5,850 nucleotides of DNA from positions 1-5,850 of the forward strand of contig JASEHK010000103.1 in the NCBI GenBank assembly GCA_030018875.1. Reading direction: 5' to 3'. The notes beneath the pieces are model-generated. The model did no database searches. It worked only from the letters and a program-made list of their open reading frames with translations, and had not been told where the DNA came from. Of this stretch, positions 1-5,850 are shown in pieces. Within the stretch, counting starts at the first letter, position 1. Each line of letters starts with the position of its first letter. The position numbers and the translations under genes were made by a program. Source of the stretch: Endomicrobiia bacterium (lineage in GTDB: Bacteria; Elusimicrobiota; Endomicrobiia; PHAN01).

Positions 1-24
1 GGTATCAAGATAGAGCACTTTCAT
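1..24 (-). CDS. Start of a further cluster gene, 5' end only (product unknown, possibly a glycosyltransferase)
   Basis: An ATG at 24-22 shares the sequence ATGA with the TGA stop (23-21) of the upstream GT2 gene, and the frame stays open to the window edge, reading MKVLYLDT. A four-base ATGA stop/start overlap is a typical operon junction and also occurs at 3167-3170 in this window. The pattern Met-Lys followed by a hydrophobic beta strand is how many GT-B glycosyltransferases begin, and it resembles the MKI starts of the two GT4 genes here. Eight residues cannot establish a family, so the product is an inference from context. The rest of the gene lies outside the window to the left. Confidence 0.55.
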
Positions 25-995
25 AGTTTCAATACCGCCGCAAGCCGTCCCGCGTCTATGGCCAGATGAACCAGAAACTTGTTGAGAGGATAGAGTAAAA
101 ACACGGCGGCCTTTTTTACCGTCGAAAACCCATAAACTCCGAAATACCGGAACATGAACCGCGCCCTGAACAACTGTGACAGATACCACACCGCGGCAGC
201 GGCCAGAAACGCCGTAAACCCGAAAAGCGCCCACAGCAAAAAAGCGGCCGTGAGTTTGAGTGTTATTGAAGAACGCAGCAGATATTTCATCTGCCTCTTG
301 TGCCGCATGGCCAGATACGCGTCGGCGTGTCCCCGTCGGAAATACCATCGCGCGACTCTTGTGATTTTGTTTGCCGTGTAATGCCAGACGCGGGCGGCGG
401 GAACGTAACGAAACATATCGGGACCGAATTTGTCTATTATCCGGTCACAGAGGTCGGTATCCTCGCCGCTGAATCTGTCGCAGAGGGTATCGAACCCGCC
501 GACCGTCAGGATGTCGCTTTTTTTCATTGCGGTGTTGCAGGTGGCGACTTCGGAAAGCGGAATTATCGCGCCGTTCGAAAAATTATGGAGCCGGAATCCG
601 CCGCCCGGATGACCGAATACGGCCGCGGTAAATCCCATGAATCCCGCGTCCTTCGGAAACACCGCCCCCATGGCTCCCGTTACCCCCGGATTTTCCTCGA
701 CCGCCGACGTAAGCCGCTCAAACCAACCTTCGGTTATTTCCACGTCGTCGTCCACGAATATGACGTAATCGCCGGACGCCGCCGACACGGCCTCGTTCCG
801 CTGAGTGGCGAAACCCGCTTTTTCCGGCGGAAGCACGATATGTTTTACCCGTGCGGGAAGCGGGGGCGCGCTCGCCGAAAGCGCCTCCACGACCACGATT
901 TCCGTATCAGACGGGATGTATTTGTCCAGTTTGGCCAGACAGTTCTCCAGCATGCATCTGTTGTTTTTGGATATTATGGTTATGGAATATTTCAC
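21..995 (-). CDS. Family 2 (GT-A fold) glycosyltransferase with C-terminal membrane segment(s)
   Basis: Predicted inverting GT2 glycosyltransferase, about 324 residues, that would transfer a sugar from a nucleotide-sugar donor to a growing surface glycan at the cytoplasmic membrane face. Counting from the GTG start: an N-terminal strand KYSITIISKN at residues 2-11; GFATQRNEA near 61-69, as in GT2 nucleotide-binding regions; FVDDDVEI near 80-87, supplying the metal-binding DXD; GGFD near 166-169; and GEDTDLCDR near 177-185, whose ED pair fits the catalytic-base position. A hydrophobic stretch near 248-272 and another near 296-314 suggest membrane anchoring. The GTG at 995-993 is chosen because AAAAGGA lies six bases upstream and the GT2 fold begins at the next codon. 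An in-frame ATG at 1034 would add 13 residues outside the domain and overlap the methyltransferase gene. An oddity is VVVEA after strand 2, where GT2 enzymes usually have an aspartate. The acceptor and sugar cannot be read from sequence. Confidence 0.92.
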   Translation of the reverse strand: MKYSITIISKNNRCMLENCLAKLDKYIPSDTEIVVVEALSASAPPLPARVKHIVLPPEKAGFATQRNEAVSAASGDYVIFVDDDVEITEGWFERLTSAVEENPGVTGAMGAVFPKDAGFMGFTAAVFGHPGGGFRLHNFSNGAIIPLSEVATCNTAMKKSDILTVGGFDTLCDRFSGEDTDLCDRIIDKFGPDMFRYVPAARVWHYTANKITRVARWYFRRGHADAYLAMRHKRQMKYLLRSSITLKLTAAFLLWALFGFTAFLAAAAVWYLSQLFRARFMFRYFGVYGFSTVKKAAVFLLYPLNKFLVHLAIDAGRLAAVLKL

Positions 996-1001
996 GGCAT
1001 A

Positions 1002-1008
1002 TCCTTTT
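1002..1008 (-). promoter_or_regulatory. Ribosome binding site for the GT2 gene
   Basis: On the minus strand the sequence AAAAGGA is followed by six bases and then the GTG at 995-993. This purine-rich site with near-ideal spacing decides in favour of the GTG start. The alternative ATG at 1034 has only a weak GGAC upstream. The site sits in the 25-base gap after the methyltransferase stop at 1023-1021. Confidence 0.7.
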
Positions 1009-1020
1009 AGTGCGGACGCA

Positions 1021-2025
1021 TCATGAACGGCCATTACGTCCGTGCGCCAGAAGCACGAACCCGCCGGCAGGGAACGTAACGCGGATAATCAAAGAAAACA
1101 CAAGGCCGGCTGCGTTCAGGAAAAACCATCCCGTTTTTCTGAAAACGCTATGGCTCCCCGAAAACTGAGCGCGACCGGCAGGATGACTGCCCGCCGACGG
1201 CGGACGGCCGACCGAGGCCCTGCGCATAAACCGCTTCAACTTTCTGACAATGTGGAAGACCAACTCATCGGCGTCGTGCGGCTTAACAAAAACCTCGACA
1301 TTGACTAAACCCGCGCGGGATAAAACCGTCCGCAGCGCTTTGGGCGACCACAAAGTCAGATGATGCGGCGGCGCGTCAATTTCATCGTCGAAAAATCCTG
1401 GAAAGCGGTTCAGATTCGGTACGCTTATAAAAATCGCGCCGCCCGGCTTAAGCATATCCGCAGCCGCCGACACGACGGTCAACGGCGAGGCCGCGTGCTC
1501 CAAAACATCGAACATCGATATCGCGTCGAACGATTCCCTGGCGTAGGGCAGCCGCCCCATATCATTTATGTCGCCCGATATAATGGCGCCCGCGGAACCT
1601 GCGGACGCCTTCCTGACGGCGTCCGAGTTTATGTCGAATCCGTGAGCGTCCCATCCCTGAGCCGAAGCGGCGGCGACAAGACGTCCGTCTCCGCAGCCGG
1701 CGTCGAGAATTCGGCGGATGCCGTCCGGGACAGGTCCGTGAGCGAGGATATCGAACATTTTGGCGGCGCGCCAATCGCCCATGCCTTTTTTTTCCGCCGC
1801 TCGGACGAGGTCTTTCTGCGGAGAAGATTTATGCGCCGAATAAATCCCGGAACTTTCGTACCACCTGCGGTCGGCGGAACGCATGGGTTCGGAGAAACTC
1901 AGGTCGCAGCGACGGCAATATCTTACGGCATAACCGTCGCCCGGCTCGACACCGGGACGGACGCAAGACGCTCCACTTGCGCCGCACAAAGGACAGACAG
2001 TGGACGTTCCGCTATCTATCGGCAT
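1021..2025 (-). CDS. Class I SAM-dependent methyltransferase with N-terminal zinc-ribbon-like motif
   Basis: Predicted methyltransferase of about 334 residues using S-adenosylmethionine, probably acting on a sugar or glycan intermediate given its neighbours. Counting from the ATG at 2025: CPLC at 11-14 and CRRC at 37-40 form a CxxC/CxxC pair of the kind that binds zinc at the N-terminus of many methyltransferases in glycan and natural-product clusters. Motif I, ILDAGCGDGR, lies at 106-115; the acidic strand-2 loop GFDI at 129-132; FDAISMFDVLEH at 166-177; and LKPGGAIFISVPNLNRF at 192-208. All are standard for the Methyltransf_11/23-type fold. The C-terminus is unusual: a basic, Gly/Ser/Pro-rich segment near 263-295 followed by a hydrophobic stretch near 300-327. 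The ATG at 2025 overlaps the upstream GT4 gene by 10 bases and has GGAGG 13 bases upstream. A GTG at 2070 or ATG at 2061 would add residues outside any domain. The protein lacks the long C-terminal domain of TylC3/NovU-type sugar C-methyltransferases, so that role is less likely. Confidence 0.9.
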   Translation of the reverse strand: MPIDSGTSTVCPLCGASGASCVRPGVEPGDGYAVRYCRRCDLSFSEPMRSADRRWYESSGIYSAHKSSPQKDLVRAAEKKGMGDWRAAKMFDILAHGPVPDGIRRILDAGCGDGRLVAAASAQGWDAHGFDINSDAVRKASAGSAGAIISGDINDMGRLPYARESFDAISMFDVLEHAASPLTVVSAAADMLKPGGAIFISVPNLNRFPGFFDDEIDAPPHHLTLWSPKALRTVLSRAGLVNVEVFVKPHDADELVFHIVRKLKRFMRRASVGRPPSAGSHPAGRAQFSGSHSVFRKTGWFFLNAAGLVFSLIIRVTFPAGGFVLLAHGRNGRS

Positions 2026-3170
2026 AACGACCGGTAAACCTCCATGGTATCGGCCGCGCATTTGCGCCACGAGAACTCGCCGGCCCTTGATACACTTTTT
2101 CCGCTCAACACCACGCGAAGATCCGGGTCGGACGCGATTTTATACATAGCATCGGCGATTTCTTCCGCGTTTTCCGGGTCGACCCCGAGTCCGGCATCGC
2201 CGGTAACTTCGGGCAAAGAGGATGTGCGGGAGACGATGACGGGCTTTCCGCAGGACATGGCCTCAAGCGGCGGCAGTCCGAATCCTTCGTAAAGCGACAC
2301 ATACGCAAACATCTGACAACCATTGTAAAGAAGCGGGAGTATCTCCTCCGGAACATAACCCGGCATTATAACATGCGTTCCAAGCCCGCACTCGTCTATC
2401 GCGCCGGTTATCTCCTCGCTTTTCCACGCGGACGCTCCGGCTATAACGAGTTTATGTGAACTTTTGATTCTATCTTTGAACATCTTAAAAGCCCTTACCA
2501 AAACCGGCAGGTTCTTGTTTCTGCCCAATGTGCCCACATATAGTATATACGGATATGATATGCCGTAGCCGCGAAGAGCGGCGTCTATTTTTTCTTTATC
2601 GTCTATCGGGCGACATCGCTCGTCCGGAGCCAGATAGGTCACCGCGACTTTTTCCTTCGGCACTCGCAGGAGTTCGACTATATCATTCTTGGATGATTCG
2701 GATATGGTTATTATCTTGTCGGCCCGCTCGGCGCTTTTGAGCACCCACTTGCGAAACGGCTCTACGGAATCCGGATAGAGCAACGGATTCTTAATAACCG
2801 TCAGGTCGAAAAGGGTTACCGCCAGTTTTGCCCTGCGTGTAACCGGCGAACGGTAACTGACGGAATGAAAGACATCCGCATCCCCCGATAAAAATTCTAT
2901 GGGAGGATAATTGACGCCGAGTTTGTCCCACAAAATCTCCAGGCCGTACCGCGGGAAAGAAGTGGACACGCACGAAAAACCCATACGGACGAAATCCGGA
3001 TTCTTGATTCCGTAATATTTACGCGCCGCGGGGTTAAACGTATGAAAAAACAAAGCGCGTTCGCCCGCGGGCATTAGCGCGGCGATGCCTTCCAGAAGTT
3101 TTCTTGTGTAACGGGCGCCGCCGGTCTCGGTGGGTCCCAGAAGAGGCGAGGCGTCAATGGTTATCTTCAT
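2016..3170 (-). CDS. Family 4 (GT-B fold) glycosyltransferase, second of two adjacent paralogues
   Basis: Predicted retaining GT4 glycosyltransferase of 384 residues, the usual length for the family, acting in the cytoplasm on a membrane-linked glycan acceptor. The N-terminal acceptor domain begins MKITIDASPL, with a glycine-containing loop GGARYTRKLL at 17-26. FHSVSYRSP near 101-109 and VTLFDLTV near 118-125 match the N-terminal domain layout of MtfB/WbpY-like mannosyl- and rhamnosyltransferases. The C-terminal donor domain holds YVGTLGRNKNL at 211-221 (R217 and K219 in the phosphate-contacting loop) and YEGFGLPPLEAMSCGKPV at 294-311, in which E295 and E303 form the EX7E motif. SSLPEVTGDAG follows at 317-327. 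The ATG shares ATGA with the stop of the upstream GT4 gene, so translation is probably coupled; no strong ribosome site is visible before it. The gene closely parallels its upstream neighbour in motif order. Donor sugar is not determinable; mannose or rhamnose would be a guess from the subfamily. Confidence 0.95.
   Translation of the reverse strand: MKITIDASPLLGPTETGGARYTRKLLEGIAALMPAGERALFFHTFNPAARKYYGIKNPDFVRMGFSCVSTSFPRYGLEILWDKLGVNYPPIEFLSGDADVFHSVSYRSPVTRRAKLAVTLFDLTVIKNPLLYPDSVEPFRKWVLKSAERADKIITISESSKNDIVELLRVPKEKVAVTYLAPDERCRPIDDKEKIDAALRGYGISYPYILYVGTLGRNKNLPVLVRAFKMFKDRIKSSHKLVIAGASAWKSEEITGAIDECGLGTHVIMPGYVPEEILPLLYNGCQMFAYVSLYEGFGLPPLEAMSCGKPVIVSRTSSLPEVTGDAGLGVDPENAEEIADAMYKIASDPDLRVVLSGKSVSRAGEFSWRKCAADTMEVYRSLCR
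2039..2043 (-). promoter_or_regulatory. Probable ribosome binding site for the methyltransferase gene
   Basis: A GGAGG lies on the minus strand inside the last codons of the upstream GT4 gene, 13 bases before the ATG at 2025. The spacing is longer than optimal, but no ATG, GTG or TTG lies closer in the right frame. The site therefore supports the ATG at 2025 over starts at 2061 or 2070, which lie upstream of it. Confidence 0.45.
3167..3170 (-). other. ATGA stop/start overlap between the two GT4 genes
   Basis: The TGA of the upstream GT4 gene (3169-3167) shares bases with the ATG of the downstream GT4 gene (3170-3168). The bases just upstream, AACCGCATTGAGCCG, hold no convincing Shine-Dalgarno site, which suggests that initiation depends on ribosomes finishing the upstream gene. 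Confidence 0.85.
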
Positions 3171-4285
3171 CGGCTCAATGCGGTTTTATAAGTATCTATC
3201 GAGCGGCGCGCGGTTTGCGCCCACGTAAACCCTGCGGCGCGCGCGCGTCCGGCGGCTATTCTGTCGGCGCGCAAATTGTCGTCGGAAAGCAGAGCCGCAA
3301 TGGCCGCGGCCACATCTTCGGCGGAAGCGGGATTTACCGTGATGCCCGCGTCTTGCGCCACTTCCGGCAAAGAAGACGACCCGGAAACGACCACGGGGCA
3401 TCCGTAAGACATCGCCTCCAGCACCGGCAGACCGAATCCTTCGTAGAGCGAAGGAAAAACCAGAAGACGGGCGGCGCGGTAAAAACACGATAGTTCGACG
3501 GTAGGCACGTTTTTACACGTTATAATTTCGCCTGAAAGACCGCGTGAATCCGCTTCACGGTAGAACTCATCCGAACCGTATCCGTCGGCGCCAACTACCA
3601 CAAGATTGCACGAAACTCCGCCCCGTTTAAGGATAGACATCGCGGATAGAACCGCGGTCAGGTTCTTTCTTTTTTCTATCCGCCCGACGGCCAAAATAAA
3701 TATCGGTGGCAAGCCGTACTTTTTTTCGATATCGCATTCGCGGGGCATTTCTCCGGTTGAAGGCGGCGCTAAGTATACAACATCTATATTCTCCGGCGAT
3801 ATGCCGTATATGTCGGTTATATCCTTTTTAGTATTCTGTGAGGCCGCTATTATCCTGTCGGCGGCCAATGCCGAACGCCGTACCGATTCGCGCCACGGCT
3901 TATATACTTCCGGATACCAGTCGATGTTGATCTCGAAACTCAGGTCGTGTATTGTCACCACACTTCGGGCATTTAAAACTTTCGGAAGCAGAAAAGACGT
4001 TCCGTGATAGATGTCGGCCGCGCCGGCGAAGAACTCGACGGGTAGCCGGTTAAGCATGAAAGAACCCCTCAAAGGCCACCGGCTGACTTTCCGGCTGAAA
4101 TTCCGTAGCGGCGGGCAGAAAATCATCGACTCCATGCTCCGCGCGCCGAAACCTCCGCGGCCGCCGTAGAGAACATACTCGTTGTCCGCGTCAATCTCCG
4201 CGAGTCCCGATATCAGACCGCGAGTATAAACGCTGATACCCGCGGTCCCGTGATAAAACGCGGATGCGTCCAGAATTATTTTCAT
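3167..4285 (-). CDS. Family 4 (GT-B fold) glycosyltransferase, first of two adjacent paralogues
   Basis: Predicted retaining GT4 glycosyltransferase of 372 residues. It starts MKIILDASAF, followed by a glycine loop GTAGISVYTRGL at 13-24. DIYHGTSFLLP near 91-101 and VTIHDLSFE near 110-118 are typical of the MtfB/WbpY-like subgroup. The donor-binding domain has VGRIEKRKNL at 200-209 and YEGFGLPVLEAMSYGCPV at 281-298, with E282 and E290 as the EX7E pair, then SSLPEVAQDAG at 304-314. Motif order and wording match the downstream GT4 gene closely, so the two look like an old tandem duplication that would add successive sugars to the same chain. The ATG at 4285 follows the radical SAM stop by 19 bases, with a modest GGGA six bases upstream. 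The 3' end is locally very GC-rich and contains an 11-base alternating GC run at 3237-3247, encoding an Arg/Ala-rich helix. The acceptor and donor cannot be named. Confidence 0.95.
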   Translation of the reverse strand: MKIILDASAFYHGTAGISVYTRGLISGLAEIDADNEYVLYGGRGGFGARSMESMIFCPPLRNFSRKVSRWPLRGSFMLNRLPVEFFAGAADIYHGTSFLLPKVLNARSVVTIHDLSFEINIDWYPEVYKPWRESVRRSALAADRIIAASQNTKKDITDIYGISPENIDVVYLAPPSTGEMPRECDIEKKYGLPPIFILAVGRIEKRKNLTAVLSAMSILKRGGVSCNLVVVGADGYGSDEFYREADSRGLSGEIITCKNVPTVELSCFYRAARLLVFPSLYEGFGLPVLEAMSYGCPVVVSGSSSLPEVAQDAGITVNPASAEDVAAAIAALLSDDNLRADRIAAGRARAAGFTWAQTARRSIDTYKTALSR

Positions 4286-4291
4286 AATGCG

Positions 4292-4295
4292 TCCC
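4292..4295 (-). promoter_or_regulatory. Weak ribosome binding site for the first GT4 gene
   Basis: A GGGA on the minus strand lies six bases before the ATG at 4285, inside the 19-base gap after the radical SAM stop. A stronger-looking GAGGA is part of the last radical SAM codons but is about 22 bases from the ATG, too far for normal use. Confidence 0.4.
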
Positions 4296-4304
4296 GAAAT
4301 ATCG

Positions 4305-5285
4305 TCAATCCTCTTTGTATTCCAGTCCCGCAGTCCGCATCATCGCCCGGAATCCGGCGTTTTCCGCGGGGTCGGATAAAACCCTGTCCGCTTTGAACGA
4401 AAATATCTTGCCTCGGAAAGAAACATTATAATTGCAATCGCGGCATATCCCCGAAAAATCGCGTTTTTTATGCCTTTTTATCATATCCAGACGGGCGGGC
4501 GAGGCGAGAACGGCGGAGAGCGGCATTGTTTTTAAATCGCCGAAAACCACCGAAGCGTGAAAATCGTGCGGGCACGGAATGACCGTTCCGTCCCACGTCG
4601 CGAAAACCGTTCGCGAGGGATAAAAGCACGGATATCTTTTCGACGTCCTGAAAGGCCTAAGTGTTTTATTTTCGATGGCGTCGCACTGATTTTCATATTT
4701 AAATGAAAACTCCAGCCGCGCCGGCGTGTCTTTGAAAAGCCGCGCGAAATCCATTATCTCCGTCTTATTATCCTCGAAAACAAGCATATGTATGTGAGTG
4801 TTGTCCTTCAACTGGCCGGAACGGGCGAGTGCCTTAATGTTTCCGACAACATTATCGAAGTCCAGACCGGTGATTCTCTCGTAGGTCTCTTTGCGACCCG
4901 CGTTAAAACTTATATCCACATGAGAAATACCTTCGGGAATAAACGAAGTGTGCGACCCGTTGGTGACTATCGTGGTGGAGACGCCCCGCCCGGAATATGC
5001 CGAGATCGCGTAATCGAAATATTTTTGCACTCCTTCGACGAGATAGGATTCCCCCACCCCGCACAACTCGGCGTTGGAGAACAGGCCGGACTCCGCCGAC
5101 GTATCCACCGTCCTCTTAAAAAGTTCAAAGTCCATCACGCCGCGCGGACGGGTCATGGTACTGTTAAGGCACGTCTGACAGCGGGCGCTGCACAGGTTGG
5201 TCAGTTCCAGAAAAATATTATACCCTGACTTTTCCTTTTTACCTGTCAGAAAACTTAATAATCGATTTATACCTATTTTTTTCAT
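4305..5285 (-). CDS. Radical SAM protein with SPASM-type C-terminal cysteines
   Basis: Predicted radical S-adenosylmethionine enzyme of 326 residues. CSARCQTC at residues 32-39 gives the CxxxCxxC triad (C32, C36, C39) that holds the [4Fe-4S] cluster which cleaves SAM. It is preceded by FLELTNL, a usual family lead-in. GVGES near 76-80 resembles the glycine-rich SAM-contact strand. The C-terminal part has C220, then WDGTVIPC with C238, then CRDC at 281-284. This spacing matches a SPASM domain binding at least one auxiliary iron-sulfur cluster. SPASM enzymes include peptide maturases, sulfatase-maturating enzymes and sugar or aminocyclitol dehydrogenases. The substrate here is unknown; between a flippase and glycosyltransferases, oxidation, epimerisation or another change to a sugar is the simplest inference. 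The ATG at 5285 is the only good start: it lies 31 codons before the first cluster cysteine, has a weak GAG five bases upstream, and overlaps the flippase end by 47 bases. I see no adjacent small peptide gene that would suggest RiPP maturation. Confidence 0.92.
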   Translation of the reverse strand: MKKIGINRLLSFLTGKKEKSGYNIFLELTNLCSARCQTCLNSTMTRPRGVMDFELFKRTVDTSAESGLFSNAELCGVGESYLVEGVQKYFDYAISAYSGRGVSTTIVTNGSHTSFIPEGISHVDISFNAGRKETYERITGLDFDNVVGNIKALARSGQLKDNTHIHMLVFEDNKTEIMDFARLFKDTPARLEFSFKYENQCDAIENKTLRPFRTSKRYPCFYPSRTVFATWDGTVIPCPHDFHASVVFGDLKTMPLSAVLASPARLDMIKRHKKRDFSGICRDCNYNVSFRGKIFSFKADRVLSDPAENAGFRAMMRTAGLEYKED

Positions 5286-5850
5286 CTTCGCTCAGATACA
5301 GTAACCAGTTTGACACGGCAAAGAACGACGTGGCCGATATGACGCTAAAGAGGTATCCCAATGGCCCCGCCATAAGAAAAATGACGTACGCCGCGACCAG
5401 CATCGCGGAGGGAAGCCATAGGACATCCCTTATGAATTCAACAAAACTTACGCCGGAGACCTTCAGCAGCTTTACCCCCAGCAGCGTGAAAGAAACGAAC
5501 CACGCCAATGCGAAAGCGTACACCGCCCCCATGACTCCGAACCGTCCGATAAAAAACCATCCGGAAACGAAACTTACGATTACGAAAACCAGCTGAGTGA
5601 ATCCGTGCCATTTGGGAGGTTCCTGCCCCCAAAAGATGCCGCATCCGACGGTATTAAGCGATGCCATCGTCCATATAACTACGAGTATTCTCATTATCGC
5701 GGCGGATAGTTCGTGGCCCGGGCCCAGCCACAGCGAATATAAAACTTCGGATGAGCAAAAAAGAAAAAAACCCAGAGTAAAGCTGGTCAAAATACTGGCC
5801 TTGGTTCCCATTATGAAAAGTTTTTTCAGTCCGGAGGCGTCGTTTCTGGC
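5239..5850 (-). CDS. Polysaccharide flippase (Wzx/MATE-like), C-terminal part only
   Basis: This frame is open from the right window edge to a TAA at 5241-5239, giving 203 residues of a larger protein. The ATG at 5811 is probably an internal methionine, because the frame continues upstream without a stop and reads GLKKLF just before it, as in the loop preceding a late helix of such flippases. About six hydrophobic segments are visible, near residues 18-37, 50-72, 85-101, 104-127, 143-161 and 164-186 of the fragment. They are followed by a short charged tail starting SEDEKNR, a common ending in oligosaccharide flippases. SLWLG after the first helix and FGVMGAVYAFAL in the fourth are characteristic of the Wzx/RfbX group. 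The protein would move lipid-linked oligosaccharide across the cytoplasmic membrane. Full family members have roughly 12-14 helices, so about half the protein is missing to the right. Its last codons overlap the radical SAM start. Other MATE-superfamily exporters are possible but less likely in this context. Confidence 0.88.
   Translation of the reverse strand, partial: ARNDASGLKKLFIMGTKASILTSFTLGFFLFCSSEVLYSLWLGPGHELSAAIMRILVVIWTMASLNTVGCGIFWGQEPPKWHGFTQLVFVIVSFVSGWFFIGRFGVMGAVYAFALAWFVSFTLLGVKLLKVSGVSFVEFIRDVLWLPSAMLVAAYVIFLMAGPLGYLFSVISATSFFAVSNWLLYLSEDEKNRYKSIIKFSDR

Noticed and set aside
300..1010. Long open frame on the plus strand (about 236 codons) opposite the GT2 gene.
   Set aside because: It is antisense to a gene with clear GT2 motifs, its translation is rich in Arg, His and Gly with no recognisable domain, and it has no gene context on that strand.
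996..1020. Search for a terminator or promoter in the longest intergenic gap.
   Set aside because: The gap is 25 bases and holds the GT2 ribosome site. It has no hairpin followed by a T run and no promoter-like pair of elements.
1786..1793. Eight-A run (minus strand) in the methyltransferase gene, a possible phase-variation tract. Seven-base runs also occur at 518-524, 3720-3726 and 5764-5770.
   Set aside because: Each run encodes ordinary Lys-Lys, Glu-Lys-Lys or Phe codons in an intact frame, and similar runs are spread through the window. Nothing marks one as a contingency locus without population data.
1360..2037. Long open frame on the plus strand (about 225 codons) opposite the methyltransferase gene.
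   Set aside because: It is antisense to well-supported methyltransferase motifs. The translation is Arg-rich and low in family-like structure, as expected from the complement of GC-rich coding DNA.
3237..3247. Alternating GC run in a GC-rich patch, considered as a Z-DNA or regulatory element.
   Set aside because: It is only 11 bases long and falls inside the C-terminal coding region of the GT4 gene, where it encodes an Arg/Ala stretch. Codon choice explains it.
5239..5811. Treating the flippase fragment as a complete small membrane protein starting at the ATG at 5811.
   Set aside because: The frame stays open to the window edge, no convincing ribosome site precedes the ATG, and the fragment matches only the C-terminal half of a flippase.

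Overview
The window is a piece of a bacterial cell-surface polysaccharide locus (O-antigen, exopolysaccharide or capsule type). Every supported gene lies on the minus strand, so transcription runs from base 5850 towards base 1. The genes use Shine-Dalgarno-like sites and ATG or GTG starts, coding capacity is close to 100%, and base composition is moderately GC-rich with a more AT-rich patch around 5220-5285. These are ordinary bacterial traits. A Wzx-type flippase with glycosyltransferases is commonest in Gram-negative bacteria, but nothing here lets me name a phylum.

In transcription order the layout is: (1) the C-terminal part of a multi-pass polysaccharide flippase, entering from the right edge (5850-5239); (2) a radical SAM protein with a SPASM-type C-terminal cysteine set (5285-4305), whose start overlaps the flippase end by 47 bases; (3) a GT4 glycosyltransferase (4285-3167); (4) a second, related GT4 glycosyltransferase (3170-2016) joined by an ATGA overlap; (5) a class I SAM-dependent methyltransferase with an N-terminal CxxC/CxxC zinc-ribbon-like module (2025-1021); (6) a membrane-anchored GT2 glycosyltransferase (995-21); (7) the first eight codons of a further gene (24-1), again joined by ATGA. 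The largest gap between coding regions is 25 bases. I see no internal promoter, terminator, RNA gene, mobile element, repeat array or CRISPR.

Read together, the glycosyltransferases would assemble a lipid-linked oligosaccharide on the cytoplasmic face of the inner membrane. The methyltransferase and radical SAM enzyme would decorate or convert a sugar or glycan precursor, and the flippase would move the product across the membrane. No polymerase (Wzy), ligase, chain-length regulator or nucleotide-sugar pathway gene is visible, so the glycan cannot be identified. The least predictable component is the radical SAM/SPASM enzyme. The rest looks like a typical accessory glycan cluster, and I found no convincing sign of a wholly new kind of system.
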